Positions 8,807-18,533 of a DNA stretch of 64,000 nt are shown in pieces. Position numbers and translations under genes: made by a program. Under the pieces are notes generated by a model. That model searched no databases. It saw only the letters and a program-made list of their open reading frames with translations, and was not told where the DNA came from. Within the stretch, counting starts at the first letter, position 1, and the number at the start of each line of letters is the position of its first letter. The DNA is from Limnohabitans sp. 2KL-27 (GTDB lineage Bacteria > Pseudomonadota > Gammaproteobacteria > Burkholderiales > Burkholderiaceae_C). Location: positions 62,001-126,000 of the forward strand of contig NZ_CXOP01000001.1 of NCBI RefSeq assembly GCF_001269345.1. The letters run 5' to 3'.

Positions 8807-10018
8807 TCAGTCCAAATTGGCGCCCGCCTGAAACCAGTGGCCCAACAAGGCACGGTCTTCTTCGGTCAGGCCCGTGGCGTTGCCCATGGGCATTTGCTTG
8901 GTCACCACCACCTGCTGGTACATGTTTTGCGCATGCTGTTTGATCAGCTCTGGGCTGTCCAGGCGCACGTTTTTCATTTGCACCTGCGCACCGTGGCAGC
9001 TCAGGCAGTGCTGACCCACCAGGCTTTGCACTTGGGCAAAGGCCACAGGCGCAGCCGGGGTTGCCGACACTTTGGGTGCTTCAGGTTTCAAAGCCACGAT
9101 CACACCCGCAATCAGCACGATGCCCACCGCTGCAAAAGGCCAAGGGTTGCCCGCACGGCCCAGATGGAAGGCATGGCGCTGCACAAAGAACTGGCGGATC
9201 AAGGCGCCGGCAAACATCATCAGGAACAGCAGCACCCAGCGTTGTTCATGGGTATACAAAAAGCTGTAGTGGTTGCTCAGCATCGCAAAGATGACGGGCA
9301 AGGTGAAATAGGTGTTGTGCACACTGCGCTGCTTGCCACGTTTGCCGTGGATGGCCAGGGCGTTGGCGTCATACGGCTCACCGCTGGTCATGGCGGCCAC
9401 CACTTTGCGCTGGCCAGGGATGATCCAAAAGAACACGTTGGCGCTCATGGCGGTGGCGATCATGGCGCCCACCAACAAGAAAGCGGCGCGGCCTGCAAAC
9501 AGCTGGTTGGCGGACCATGATGCGAAGCCAATCACCACAATCATCAGACCCGCGACGATCAGCTCACCGTTCTTGCGGAAACCGAACACCCGGCAAATGG
9601 TGTCGTAAATCAGCCAGAAAGCCACCAAAAAGGCCACCGCTGCCGAGCCCGCCATGAATGGCGTCCATTGCATCAGCGATTTATCAATCAGGAAAGTGCC
9701 GGCGTTCCAAAGGTAGAGCACCGTGAAGAGCGCAAAACCACTGAGCCAAGTGGAATACGCCTCCCAATAGAACCAGTGCAGCTTGGTGTGGATTTTTTGG
9801 GGGGCCACCATGTATTTTTGGGGGTTGTAAAAACCGCCACCGTGCACCGCCCACATCGCACCGCCCACGCCCTTTTCAAGCAGGTCGGGTGAGTTGGGTT
9901 TTTGCAGGTTGTTGTCCAGAAAGACAAAGTAAAACGAGGAGCCAATCCAGGCGATGGCGGTGATGACATGCACCCATCGCAACAACAAATTGGCCCATTC
10001 CAGCAGATACGTTTCCAT
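8807..10018 (-). CDS. puuD: Urate hydroxylase PuuD, membrane part plus cytochrome c domain
   Basis: A 403-residue protein. The first about 300 residues form eight or so membrane helices of the urate oxidase N family, beginning LEWANLLLRWVHVITAIAWI. The C-terminus is a small cytochrome c domain with the haem motif CLSCH in QHCLSCHGAQ and a distal methionine region (KQMPMGNATG). PuuD oxidises urate to 5-hydroxyisourate and passes electrons through its haem to the respiratory chain, avoiding the peroxide made by soluble uricase. The ATG at 10018 begins the conserved sequence; an upstream extension does not. A TGTATACA palindrome lies 105 bases upstream. Confidence 0.93.
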   Translation of the reverse strand: METYLLEWANLLLRWVHVITAIAWIGSSFYFVFLDNNLQKPNSPDLLEKGVGGAMWAVHGGGFYNPQKYMVAPQKIHTKLHWFYWEAYSTWLSGFALFTVLYLWNAGTFLIDKSLMQWTPFMAGSAAVAFLVAFWLIYDTICRVFGFRKNGELIVAGLMIVVIGFASWSANQLFAGRAAFLLVGAMIATAMSANVFFWIIPGQRKVVAAMTSGEPYDANALAIHGKRGKQRSVHNTYFTLPVIFAMLSNHYSFLYTHEQRWVLLFLMMFAGALIRQFFVQRHAFHLGRAGNPWPFAAVGIVLIAGVIVALKPEAPKVSATPAAPVAFAQVQSLVGQHCLSCHGAQVQMKNVRLDSPELIKQHAQNMYQQVVVTKQMPMGNATGLTEEDRALLGHWFQAGANLD

Positions 10019-10122
10019 GAAGGATTCTCCAACCTGCTCACCACCGCGGGCCCTGTGAGCGGGTATTCGGTCGCGAACATGTTCCCGGAGGAACCTGCGC
10101 CGCTGCGACCAGTGCACCGGAG

Positions 10123-10130
10123 TGTATACA
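10123..10130. promoter_or_regulatory. TGTATACA operator candidate upstream of puuD
   Basis: A perfect 8-base palindrome with flanks GAG and GTTTA. The same core followed by TTT within two bases occurs at 19020, 24954 and 30296, each ahead of a gene for purine or nitrogen use. Likely bound by the GntR protein encoded at 19104. Confidence 0.6.
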
Positions 10131-10194
10131 GTTTATAGCCCGTCATCTACCTTTTACCAAGCCAGACGGCCTAGGGAAAACCATCAGCTGACCC

Positions 10195-11037
10195 TCAAAC
10201 CGTTTGCAGAAGTTGTGCCGCCACCGCCACAGCAATGACTTCGGGCTCTTTGCCCGTGATGCCCGGCACACCAATCGGGCAGGTGATGCGGGCAATCTCT
10301 TCGGCCGTGAAACCGCGGTCCTCCAGGCGGTGCCTGAAAGTGGCCCATTTGGTTTGGCTGCCAATCAGGCCCACAAAGGGCAAATCGTCCTGCGCGCGCA
10401 GGCGCTTGAGGCAGGCCACAACGATGTCCAGGTCTTCGGCGTGGCTGAAGCTCATGATCAGCACCCGGCTGCCAGGCGCCAGATCGGCCACGGCGGCCTG
10501 CACCGGGTTGGAGTGTTCGCATTCCACATCCAGGGGCACATCGGCCGGAAAAATCTCGTCACGGCTGTCGATCCAGCGCACCGCAAAAGGCAAGGGGGTC
10601 AGCGTATTCACAATCGCCCGGCCCACATGCCCCCCGCCAAACAGCGCCAGCGGGGTGCGCGGCGGCATCAACAAGGTGCGCAAACGCGCCACATCGTCAG
10701 TGCACATGGGTGCCAAAACCAACTCGACCACACCGCCGCAGCACTGCCCCAAACTGGGTCCCAGCACCTGGCGCAATTGGGTGGACACCCGCTCCCCAGC
10801 CAGCAAACGCCGCGCATGCGCCAAGGCCTGAAACTCGAGATGCCCGCCGCCAATCGTGCCCAGCTCGCCGTGGGCGAACACCAGCATGTGCGTACCCGGC
10901 CCTCGGGGCACAGAGCCTTGGGTGGCATCCACGGTCACCAGCACAGCCTGCTCTGTGTTCAGCCGCTGGAGGGCTTGCTCGATCCAATTCACGCTTTTTG
11001 TCCATTCAAAGTTGGGGATGGCCTCTGACTTGCTCAT
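10195..11037 (-). CDS. xdhC: Xanthine dehydrogenase accessory protein XdhC
   Basis: A 280-residue XdhC/CoxI family protein. The N-terminal half has the GSVPRGPGTHMLVF and GGGHLEFQAL motifs, and the C-terminal half has a Rossmann-type domain with LALFGGGHVGRAIVNTL. XdhC binds and sulfurates the molybdenum cofactor and loads it into XdhB. The ATG at 11037 starts the conserved part. It lies between puuD and a divergently read lipoprotein gene, 3.6 kb from xdhAB, so it is not in a simple operon with its target. Confidence 0.92.
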   Translation of the reverse strand: MSKSEAIPNFEWTKSVNWIEQALQRLNTEQAVLVTVDATQGSVPRGPGTHMLVFAHGELGTIGGGHLEFQALAHARRLLAGERVSTQLRQVLGPSLGQCCGGVVELVLAPMCTDDVARLRTLLMPPRTPLALFGGGHVGRAIVNTLTPLPFAVRWIDSRDEIFPADVPLDVECEHSNPVQAAVADLAPGSRVLIMSFSHAEDLDIVVACLKRLRAQDDLPFVGLIGSQTKWATFRHRLEDRGFTAEEIARITCPIGVPGITGKEPEVIAVAVAAQLLQTV

Positions 11038-11098
11038 CCAGGCGGGACGATGCCACAATCGTGCCCACCACCGAGTATGCCAAGGACAAGGGCTTGCC

Positions 11099-11635
11099 AT
11101 GAAACCACATTCAGATCCGATTCAGCCCCGCCTCAAACACCGCCTGTTGGCCATTGGCGCTGTGGTCTTGGCGCTCATGAGCGGCTGCAGCACGCCGCCG
11201 CCTGCGGTGCCCACGCCTACGCCACCACCCCCCCCACCCGCGGCTCAGCCAGCGGCCAAAATACCTGAGCCTGTGGCGGCACCGAACGGCCCCACATCGT
11301 TGGCGCGAAACAGCAAAGAATACCGAAAAGATGCTGCTAGCCATTTGTACGGCATGCACGCGCACCGCATCTACAAAGGCCGCATGCCGCCCTTGCTCGA
11401 AGCGATAGGGGTCCTGAATGTGGACATAGACCAAAAAGGCTCGGTCAAGGCGGTGAACTGGATGCGTGCACCCAGGCATGTTCCCCACGTGATGGCAGAG
11501 ATCGAGCGCATGGTCAAAGCTTCAGCGCCCTACCCTGTTCCCAAGCACATGGGTCAGGTCACTTACACCGATGTGTGGCTCTGGCACAAAAGCGGCAAAT
11601 TCCAGCTCGACACTTTGACAGAGGGGCAGGACTGA
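11099..11635 (+). CDS. Proline-rich lipoprotein with a TonB C-terminal-like domain
   Basis: A 178-residue protein. A signal sequence ends in the lipobox LMSGC near residue 25, followed by a Pro-rich linker (about residues 28-60). A C-terminal domain of about 100 residues, IYKGRMPPLLEAIGVLNVDI onward, reads like the TonB C-terminal fold seen in many periplasmic energy-transducer relatives. The lipid anchor means it is unlikely to be a true TonB, which needs an N-terminal membrane helix. It may be an envelope protein using the fold for peptidoglycan or protein contact. The ATG at 11099 is the only start compatible with the signal peptide. Confidence 0.65.
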   Translation: MKPHSDPIQPRLKHRLLAIGAVVLALMSGCSTPPPAVPTPTPPPPPPAAQPAAKIPEPVAAPNGPTSLARNSKEYRKDAASHLYGMHAHRIYKGRMPPLLEAIGVLNVDIDQKGSVKAVNWMRAPRHVPHVMAEIERMVKASAPYPVPKHMGQVTYTDVWLWHKSGKFQLDTLTEGQD

Positions 11636-11665
11636 GGCCTGGGGGCTTGTGACTCCCCTGCAGCT

Positions 11666-12892
11666 TCATGCCCCCTGAACCTGCTCGTGCGATGCGCCGG
11701 GCAACAAAGTCAAAATGAGCGTGGTGGCCACCGAAAAGCCCGCCAGAAGCAAAAGCGAGCTGCCAAAGCCCATGGCCTTGACCACCGGCCCCAAAGCCCA
11801 GACCGACAAAGAGCTGACCGCAAACGACACACCCAAGCGCATGCCCGACACGCGCGAGCGCAGTCGGTCGTCCACGTAGCGGGCGATCATGAAATCGGTG
11901 AAGGGAATGGCCCCGAAGATGAACACCATCACCCCAATCAGCGCTGCAAACAGCCACCAGCCCTGCGCCTGCGAGGCCAACACCAACATGGGGATCTGCG
12001 CCATCACCATGAACATGAAAAAGCGCTTGAGCGGGAAACGGTTGATGAGGTGCCCCACCACCACCTGGGCCACCGAGGCCACGGCATAGACCAGGGCCAA
12101 CAACAGGCCCAAGCTGGCAGGGTCTTCCATCACGCCCTTGAAGCGCTCGGCGATCAAAGGCCCATTGCCATTGGTGGTGAAGTTGAACAAGACGCTGCTG
12201 GTGATGGCCGCTGCCGTCATCACCACCAAAGCACGGGCCAGCAGGGGCGCGGGCAGGTTCACCTTGGCCCCGCCCTTGCGTTGGGCAGGCGACGAGACCT
12301 CTTGCGGACAGGTGCGTGCAAACACCCACCCGCACACCAAGGCCAACACACCTGGCAAGACAAAAGCCGCCCGCCAGCCCTGCCACTGGATCAAAAAGCC
12401 CGTGAGCAAAGCCGCCACCGCCACACCCAGGTTGCCCGCCAAGCCATTGAAGCCAATCGTCGCGCCCGGGTTGGACGATCGCTCCAGCAGCATGGGTATG
12501 CCCACCGGGTGGTAGATGGATGCGAACACGCCGATCAGCGTCAAGCACCCTGCCAGCTGCCAAGGCGTTTGTGCGAAGGCAGTGAGGATGGAGGCCGTGC
12601 CAATGCCAAAAAAGAAGACCAGCATCATGCTGCGGCGGCCCCACAGATCGCCCAAGCGCCCGGCGGGCAAAGAGCCCAGTCCGAACATGAAAAACGCACC
12701 TGCGCCGTAAGGCATGAGGTCCTGCCATTGGACCAGGCCCATGTCGGTCGCGATGGTGCTGACCGCCGCCGCAAAGATCAGCAAAAACAAATGGTCCAGC
12801 GCGTGTGCGATGTTGAGCAGGCCCCGCACCATGCGGGGATGGTCGGCGGCTTGTTCAGGCACATGGGCTGCAGAAGAGGTCAAGTTCGTCAT
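11666..12892 (-). CDS. Major facilitator superfamily transporter
   Basis: A 408-residue protein with about twelve membrane helices. The loop 2-3 signature GRLGDLWGRRSMM is typical of MFS proteins, and a break near residue 205 (KGGAKVNLPAP) separates two six-helix halves. The ATG at 12892 is preferred to the TTG two codons upstream. Substrate unknown. It sits within the purine-catabolism block with a second MFS gene upstream on the same strand, so either could carry a purine or ureide, but no residue pattern proves it. Confidence 0.85.
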   Translation of the reverse strand: MTNLTSSAAHVPEQAADHPRMVRGLLNIAHALDHLFLLIFAAAVSTIATDMGLVQWQDLMPYGAGAFFMFGLGSLPAGRLGDLWGRRSMMLVFFFGIGTASILTAFAQTPWQLAGCLTLIGVFASIYHPVGIPMLLERSSNPGATIGFNGLAGNLGVAVAALLTGFLIQWQGWRAAFVLPGVLALVCGWVFARTCPQEVSSPAQRKGGAKVNLPAPLLARALVVMTAAAITSSVLFNFTTNGNGPLIAERFKGVMEDPASLGLLLALVYAVASVAQVVVGHLINRFPLKRFFMFMVMAQIPMLVLASQAQGWWLFAALIGVMVFIFGAIPFTDFMIARYVDDRLRSRVSGMRLGVSFAVSSLSVWALGPVVKAMGFGSSLLLLAGFSVATTLILTLLPGASHEQVQGA

Positions 12893-13010
12893 GGTCAATG
12901 TCGGCTTTCGGGTCAGGCGGTGGTCACCCCGCCAGCATGCACCCGCACTGTGCGCTCACGGCGGTTTGCACGCTGTCGCTTTGGTCACAGCTCTTGTGCA
13001 TCCGGCCCCC

Positions 13011-14240
13011 TCACAAAGGGGCGTTGGCCGGGGCTCGGGCGTCCCAGATGTGCGCCCGCCAATGCACCGCCATGGCCCCAGTCAAGAGCAGACCGAGGGC
13101 CGAATACACACCCGCTGTGGCGGCATAGCCCCAGCGGTCAATCAGCGGGCCCGACAAGAGCAAACCCAATGGCAAACCCCAAATGGCCAGCATGCGCATG
13201 CCCATCACACGCCCCCGGTAGGCGGGCTCTGTGGCGCGCAGCATCACAGCGGCCAAGGGCGTCATGCTCAGACTTTGCGCCAAGCCCGCCAAGCACAGCA
13301 AGGCCATGCCCACGCCCAGATGGGTGCTGAAGGCGAACAGCACATCCACCGCAAACCACACCGCCCCGGCCAGCACCATGGTCTGGGCAGCGCGAAACGC
13401 AAAGCGGTGCGAGCTGAGCACCACCGATCCCACCAGCCCACCCAAGGCAAAGCTCGCGCCCAGCCAACCCAGCCCGGTCTGGTCGGTCAGGTAAATGTTT
13501 TTGGCCACATAGGGCAACAAGCCCAAAGAAAAGGGAAAGGCCAGAAGGTTGACCAAGAACGCCAGCGCCATGGCGGCCATCAGCACCGGACGCGTCCACA
13601 CATAGCCAAAAGCCAGCTGCAAATCGCGCATGGGCGATACGCGCACGGCGTCATGGGCTGGGGCGGGCACGTCCGACACCCCGCGAGACAGCACAAAGCT
13701 GAGCGTGTAAAGCGCCGTGATCAGGGCATAGGCCCAAGTCATGCCCAGCCATGCGACCACACCCGCACCGGCCAATGCACCCGCAATGCGGGCCGAATCC
13801 GAGGTGATGCGGGAAATGCCGAGCGTGCCCAGCAAATGCCGGGGCGGCAAGGTCTGCGCGATCAAGGCGTTGCGCATCATCATGTCCGAGGGGCGTACCA
13901 AGCCCGCCAAAGCAGCCATGAACAACACGATCATGGGCGTGAGGGCTTGCATCCAAGCCAGCAGCATGAAGGTGGCGGCCAACGCCGCATAGAGAGCTCG
14001 CGACAGGACCAGCATGCGCCGATAACCCAGCCTGTCACCTGCCACACCAAACAGGGGAGAGACCAAAGAGCCCAGGTACTGCAAGGAGCCAAACACCACC
14101 AGCATCATCACCGAGCCCGACTCGACCAAGATGAACCAGCCCAGCACGATGGCCTCCATCTCGAAGGCCCAAGAGGTGGCCAGATCGGCGGGCCACTGAA
14201 AGCGAAAACTCCGGACCCGGAACGGGTCGCGCCAGTGCAT
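13011..14240 (-). CDS. Major facilitator superfamily transporter (MFS_3/enterobactin-exporter-like)
   Basis: A 409-residue protein with two six-helix halves and the motif GVAGDRLGYRRMLVLSR between helices 2 and 3. The short cytosolic N-terminus with WRDPFRVRSFRFQWPADL is of the MFS_3 type often annotated as drug or siderophore exporters. The start at 14240 is the first in-frame ATG next to the conserved region; a GTG at 14279 is possible and neither has a good ribosome site. It is transcribed towards the other MFS gene, 118 bases away. Function unknown. Confidence 0.8.
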   Translation of the reverse strand: MHWRDPFRVRSFRFQWPADLATSWAFEMEAIVLGWFILVESGSVMMLVVFGSLQYLGSLVSPLFGVAGDRLGYRRMLVLSRALYAALAATFMLLAWMQALTPMIVLFMAALAGLVRPSDMMMRNALIAQTLPPRHLLGTLGISRITSDSARIAGALAGAGVVAWLGMTWAYALITALYTLSFVLSRGVSDVPAPAHDAVRVSPMRDLQLAFGYVWTRPVLMAAMALAFLVNLLAFPFSLGLLPYVAKNIYLTDQTGLGWLGASFALGGLVGSVVLSSHRFAFRAAQTMVLAGAVWFAVDVLFAFSTHLGVGMALLCLAGLAQSLSMTPLAAVMLRATEPAYRGRVMGMRMLAIWGLPLGLLLSGPLIDRWGYAATAGVYSALGLLLTGAMAVHWRAHIWDARAPANAPL

Positions 14241-14357
14241 GGCGGGTGATGACTCAGCAGTCGTTGCGGCCTGACTCACAGCCTTGGCCCTTCGAAGCAC
14301 ACAGCTTGAAGAAACATCGCACAGCGCTCGGAGCACGGGCGCATGGCGCTCATGCGT

Positions 14358-14540
14358 TCAATCCTGTCCGGCCCGAGGCGACTGTGGCGTGGCGTCGCTC
14401 TTTGGGAGGTGGTCTGGTTGCGCCGCAGGCTCGGTCATGAAACACATCTTCTCGCCGTCCCAGCGCTGGCCGCACCAGCACACGCCTTCGGCATTGATGA
14501 TGCAAGTGCCGGTGCCGCAGCACCGTGGATCGTCTGACAT
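14358..14540 (-). CDS. Small cysteine-rich protein of unknown function
   Basis: A 60-residue protein starting at the ATG at 14540, which has AGGAG 7 bases upstream. The first half contains six cysteines in the pattern CC-x4-C-x8-C-x1-C with one further Cys near residue 33 (DDPRCCGTGTCIINAEGVCW). The second half is polar and probably disordered. The arrangement suggests a metal-binding (Zn or Fe-S) mini-protein. I believe similar short proteins occur in other Burkholderiales but know no function. It lies between an MFS gene and xdhB on the same strand. Confidence 0.6.
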   Translation of the reverse strand: MSDDPRCCGTGTCIINAEGVCWCGQRWDGEKMCFMTEPAAQPDHLPKSDATPQSPRAGQD

Positions 14541-14615
14541 GGGCCTGCTCCTGTGGGCTGTATGGATCAAAGTGACAGGATGCCTGAAAGTGCTTGAGGC
14601 ATCCGGCTCATGCGA

Positions 14616-16976
14616 TCACAGCCCCGCATTGGCCTTGGCTTTTTCGCAAGCCATCAAGATGCGCTCGGGCGTGGCAGGCGCGTCCATGTACACCACCGCT
14701 TGGTGGTTGGCGCTGGCGGCCACCGCATCGCGCAAGGCGAAGAAGGCAGACAGGCCCAACATCAAAGGTGGCTCGCCCGTGGCCTTGCTGTTGAAAGGCG
14801 TGGGCTTGAGGTTGGCGTTGTCGAACAAGGTCACATTGAAATGCTCCGGGATGTCGCCCGCCACGGGAATCTTGTAGGTGCTGGGGCCATGCGTGAGCAA
14901 TTTGCCTTTTTTGTCCCAGATGCACTCTTCCATGGTGAGCCAACCCATGCCCTGGACATAAGCGCCTTCGATCTGGCCTTTGTCGATCGCGGGGTTGATG
15001 CTGCGGCCCACGTCGTGCACGATGTCCACGGCTTTCAGCCACCACTCGCCGGTGCGGGTGTCGATTTCCACTTCGCTCACGGCCGCGCCATAGCAGTAGT
15101 AATAGAACGCACGGCCATTCAGGGTCGCGAAGTCGTATTTGATTTCGGGCGTCATGTAAAAGCCCGTGACCGACAAGCCCACACGCTCCATGTACGCTTG
15201 CTTGGTCACATCGGCCCACTTGACCGACTTGCCGCCGCCGTGCAGTTCGTTGTTGGCAAAGCTGACGTCTTCGGGTTGGCAGCCCAGCATGCGGGCCGCC
15301 ACAGGCTTCAAGCGTTCACGCATTTGCATCGTCGCATTCATGATGGCCGCGCCGTTGATGTCGGCACCGCTCGATGCGGAGGTTGCCGAAGCGTTGGGCA
15401 CTTTTTGCGAGTCGGTGGCCGTGATGCGCACATGGTCCACGCTGATGCCCAAGCCGTCGGCGCAGACCTGCGCCATCTTGGTGTTCAGGCCTTGGCCCAT
15501 TTCGGTGCCGCCATGGTTGCAACTGACCGAGCCGTCCATGTACACCACCAGCAGCGCGCCGCCCTGGTTCAGGTGCGTGGCGGTGAAGCTGATGCCGAAC
15601 TTGAGCGGCACCAGCGCCATGCCGCGCTTGCGGGTTTTGCTTTGGGCGTTGAAGGCTTGAATCTGAGCGCGGCGCTCGGCGTATTTGGATTCCTGCTCGA
15701 CCTGATCGATCACTTGGTCACCCACCCAGTCTTCAATCAACTGGTTGTATTGGGTGGTCATGGTGTCGGGCGTGCCGCTGATGGCGGGGTCTTTGTAGAG
15801 GTTGAGTTTGCGCACAACCAGTGGGTCTTTGCCCAATGTCATGGCGATCTCGTCCATCACCGTCTCGATGCCGAACATGCCTTGCGGGCCGCCAAAGCCA
15901 CGGAAAGCGGTGGCGCTTTGGGTGTTGGTTTTGCAGCGGTGGCTCACCAACTTGAGCGCAGGCAGGTGGTAGGTGTTGTCGATGTGCAAGCAAGCACGGT
16001 CGTTCACAGGGCCCGAATAGTCGGTGCTGTAGCCGCAACGTGACATGAGCGTGATGTCGGCACCCAAAACGCGGCCACTGTCGTCAAAGCCCACTTCGTA
16101 GTCGATGCGGAAATCGTGGCGCTTGCCAGTGATGGTCATGTCGTCGTCGCGGTTCACACGCAGCTTGACCGGCTTTTGCAGTTTGAACGCGGCCAAAGCG
16201 GCGCTTTGACTGAAGATGCTGGCGTTGCCTTCTTTGCCACCGAAGCCACCGCCCATTCGGCGACAGATCACTTCCACATCGTTGGTGTGCAGGTTCAGGG
16301 CGTGCGCGGCTTCGCGCTGGTTGCCGTCGGGGTGCTGGGTCGAGACGTACAGCGTGAGCTGCCCGTCTTCCTTGGGCACCGCATAGGTGATCTGGCCTTC
16401 GAGATAAAACTGCTCTTGTTGGCCGGTGTTGGTGCTGCCCTTGATTTTGTGCGGGGCTTTGGCAATGGCCGCGGCGGCGTCACCACGCGTGATGCCCTTG
16501 GGCGGCATGATGAAGCTGCTCGCCGCCATGGCCTCTTCGATGGTCAAGATGGGGGGGAGTTCTTTGACCAGCACCTTGGCTTTTTTGGCGGCTTCTCGGG
16601 CGTAGAGCATCTCGCGCGCCACCACCACGGCCACAGCTTGGCCGACAAACTCGACCTTGCCTGCAGCGAGGAACGGGTCATCATGGATGATCGGGCCGCA
16701 GTTGTTTTCGCCGGGAATGTCTTTGGCCGTGTAGACAGCCACCACGCCATGTTGTTTCAACACAGCTTCGCGGTCAATGCCGTCGCCAATCAACTCGCCA
16801 TGCGCCACGGGCGACAAGATCAGCGCGGCATACAAAGTGCCTGCATGCTCGGGAATGTCGTCGATGTAAGTGGCCGAACCCGTCACGTGCAGGTGCGCTG
16901 ACTCGTGCACGATCTCGGTGCCCTGCTGAACACCCGTAGCGGGCAACAGGTTTTTGAGTGGGGTAGGAGCGTTCAT
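14616..16976 (-). CDS. xdhB: Xanthine dehydrogenase molybdopterin-binding subunit XdhB
   Basis: A 786-residue molybdenum hydroxylase large subunit. It has the N-terminal a/b hammerhead domain (about residues 25-135), the RMGGGFGGKE motif near residue 235 and the FRGFGGPQGMFGIE motif of the cofactor-binding domain. In the C-terminal part, GEPPLMLGLS contains the catalytic glutamate region. With XdhA it oxidises hypoxanthine and xanthine to urate in the cytoplasm. Its ATG follows the xdhA stop directly (TGAATG), so the two are translationally coupled. Confidence 0.96.
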   Translation of the reverse strand: MNAPTPLKNLLPATGVQQGTEIVHESAHLHVTGSATYIDDIPEHAGTLYAALILSPVAHGELIGDGIDREAVLKQHGVVAVYTAKDIPGENNCGPIIHDDPFLAAGKVEFVGQAVAVVVAREMLYAREAAKKAKVLVKELPPILTIEEAMAASSFIMPPKGITRGDAAAAIAKAPHKIKGSTNTGQQEQFYLEGQITYAVPKEDGQLTLYVSTQHPDGNQREAAHALNLHTNDVEVICRRMGGGFGGKEGNASIFSQSAALAAFKLQKPVKLRVNRDDDMTITGKRHDFRIDYEVGFDDSGRVLGADITLMSRCGYSTDYSGPVNDRACLHIDNTYHLPALKLVSHRCKTNTQSATAFRGFGGPQGMFGIETVMDEIAMTLGKDPLVVRKLNLYKDPAISGTPDTMTTQYNQLIEDWVGDQVIDQVEQESKYAERRAQIQAFNAQSKTRKRGMALVPLKFGISFTATHLNQGGALLVVYMDGSVSCNHGGTEMGQGLNTKMAQVCADGLGISVDHVRITATDSQKVPNASATSASSGADINGAAIMNATMQMRERLKPVAARMLGCQPEDVSFANNELHGGGKSVKWADVTKQAYMERVGLSVTGFYMTPEIKYDFATLNGRAFYYYCYGAAVSEVEIDTRTGEWWLKAVDIVHDVGRSINPAIDKGQIEGAYVQGMGWLTMEECIWDKKGKLLTHGPSTYKIPVAGDIPEHFNVTLFDNANLKPTPFNSKATGEPPLMLGLSAFFALRDAVAASANHQAVVYMDAPATPERILMACEKAKANAGL

Positions 16977-18452
16977 TCAAGCCACCTCTTTCGTTTGTTC
17001 TTCAATGAATTCGAGCACCAGATTACGAGCCACCAGGGCGCGGTAGGCCCATGTGGCACGCAGACCGTCGCGGGCGGTGAAGCTGGCGGCGATTGCGGCG
17101 TCCAGGTCGGCCGATTTCACATCGGCAGGCGACTTGCCCTCGAGCACCGCTTCGAGTTGGGGCGCACGGCACGGCGATGGTGCCAGACCGTTGTAGGCCA
17201 GCTTCACGCCAAGCAACTTGCCGCCTTGCAGCGTGTAGCTGATGGCCGCGCAGGTGGCGGAGATGTCTTGCTCAAAACGCTTGCTCACCTTGTGGGCGCG
17301 GAACACCTGGCCAGCCACTGGCTTGGGCAACTCGATCGCTTCGATGAACTCACCGGGCACCAGCACGTTTTTCTTCATGCCGGTGTAAAACTTATCCAGC
17401 AAAACCTTGCGGGTGTTGTCGCCCCGGCGCAGCACCAGGCTGGCACCCAGCGCCATCAGGCAAGGCATGGTGTCGCCAATCGGCGAGCCGTTGGCAATGT
17501 TGCCCGCCAAGGTGGCGGTGGAGCGGATGGGCGGCGAGCCAAAGCGGCGCAGCACTTCGGTGAAGTCGGGGTAAGCCTGAGCGACCAGCGCTTCGACTTG
17601 CGTGAGCGACACGGCCGCGCCAATGCGCCAGGCGCTGGCGGTTTCGGTCACTTGGCGCAGTTCTTTGACGTTGCCCAAATACATGATGTGTTCAGGGCGT
17701 GAGAACTGCTTGTTGACCTGCAGGCCAATTTCGGTGCTGCCTGCCAACAAGGTGGTGGTGGGGTTCTTGACCAGATAGTCGGCCACCTCCGCGAGGGTGG
17801 CGGGCGACACGAACTCATTGCCTTTGCGGGTGCGCACCACGGGCTGAACGATGATGTCGCCGTCCAAACTCAGCGTGGGCACGCTGGCGCGTTTGATTTC
17901 TTGGAGCAAAGGCACATCGGCACTGTCATCGAGCTTCAAGGCCTCAGGCTTGGCGCAGGCTTGGGTGGCCGAATCGATGATCGGCTTGTAACCGGTGCAT
18001 CGGCACAGGTTGCCGCTGAGCGAATCCGTGATCTGCTGGCGATTGGGCATGGGCAACACCTGCACCAAATTGACCAGGCTCATGACGATGCCAGGCGTAC
18101 AAAAGCCGCACTGCGAGCCGTGGCACTTGACCATTTCGGCCTGCACCGGGTGCAGCGTGCCGTCGGCTTTTTTCAGGCTCTCGACGGTCTTGACCGATTT
18201 GCCGTCCAGCGAAGGCAGCAGCTGAATGCAGGCGTTGGTGGCCACATAGTCCACACCCGTGCCTGCGGCGTTGAGCTCACCCACCATCACCACGCAAGCG
18301 CCGCAATCGCCTTCAGCGCAGCCCTCTTTGGTGCCGGTGCGGTGCAGTTCCTCGCGCAGGTAATCCAGAACAGTGGTGGTGCGGCGCTCACCTTGGGCTT
18401 CGACGATGCGGCCGTCGAGCACAAAGCGCACGGTGTTGGTGACTTGGGTCAT
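16977..18452 (-). CDS. xdhA: Xanthine dehydrogenase small subunit XdhA (2Fe-2S and FAD)
   Basis: A 491-residue subunit. Residues 1-170 hold two [2Fe-2S] sites: CAEGDCGACVV near residue 40, then CGFCTPGIVM and CRCTGYKPI near 118-157. Residues about 200-490 are the FAD-binding domain with the GNIANGSPIGDTMPC motif. It passes electrons from the molybdenum site in XdhB to NAD+. First gene of the xdhAB pair, starting 130 bases after the hiuH stop, with two hairpins in that gap. Confidence 0.95.
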   Translation of the reverse strand: MTQVTNTVRFVLDGRIVEAQGERRTTTVLDYLREELHRTGTKEGCAEGDCGACVVMVGELNAAGTGVDYVATNACIQLLPSLDGKSVKTVESLKKADGTLHPVQAEMVKCHGSQCGFCTPGIVMSLVNLVQVLPMPNRQQITDSLSGNLCRCTGYKPIIDSATQACAKPEALKLDDSADVPLLQEIKRASVPTLSLDGDIIVQPVVRTRKGNEFVSPATLAEVADYLVKNPTTTLLAGSTEIGLQVNKQFSRPEHIMYLGNVKELRQVTETASAWRIGAAVSLTQVEALVAQAYPDFTEVLRRFGSPPIRSTATLAGNIANGSPIGDTMPCLMALGASLVLRRGDNTRKVLLDKFYTGMKKNVLVPGEFIEAIELPKPVAGQVFRAHKVSKRFEQDISATCAAISYTLQGGKLLGVKLAYNGLAPSPCRAPQLEAVLEGKSPADVKSADLDAAIAASFTARDGLRATWAYRALVARNLVLEFIEEQTKEVA

Positions 18453-18483
18453 GGTGCGGGGGGTGGGGTAATTGAACTGTAAA

Positions 18484-18505
18484 CCCCGATTTTAAGGAAT
18501 CGGGG
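18484..18505. repeat. Small inverted repeat upstream of xdhA
   Basis: CCCCGATT and AATCGGGG flank a 6-base loop, 32 bases upstream of the xdhA start. The CCCCGATT arm also occurs inside the larger palindrome at 18534-18579, so the two hairpins may share an origin. Confidence 0.6.
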
Positions 18506-18533
18506 CCTTCACGGGGCGGCTTTTCGACGGATT

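Noticed and set aside
9246..9260. GTATACA sequence within puuD
   Set aside because: It is 7 of 8 bases of the operator core and lies within coding sequence, so it is probably chance.
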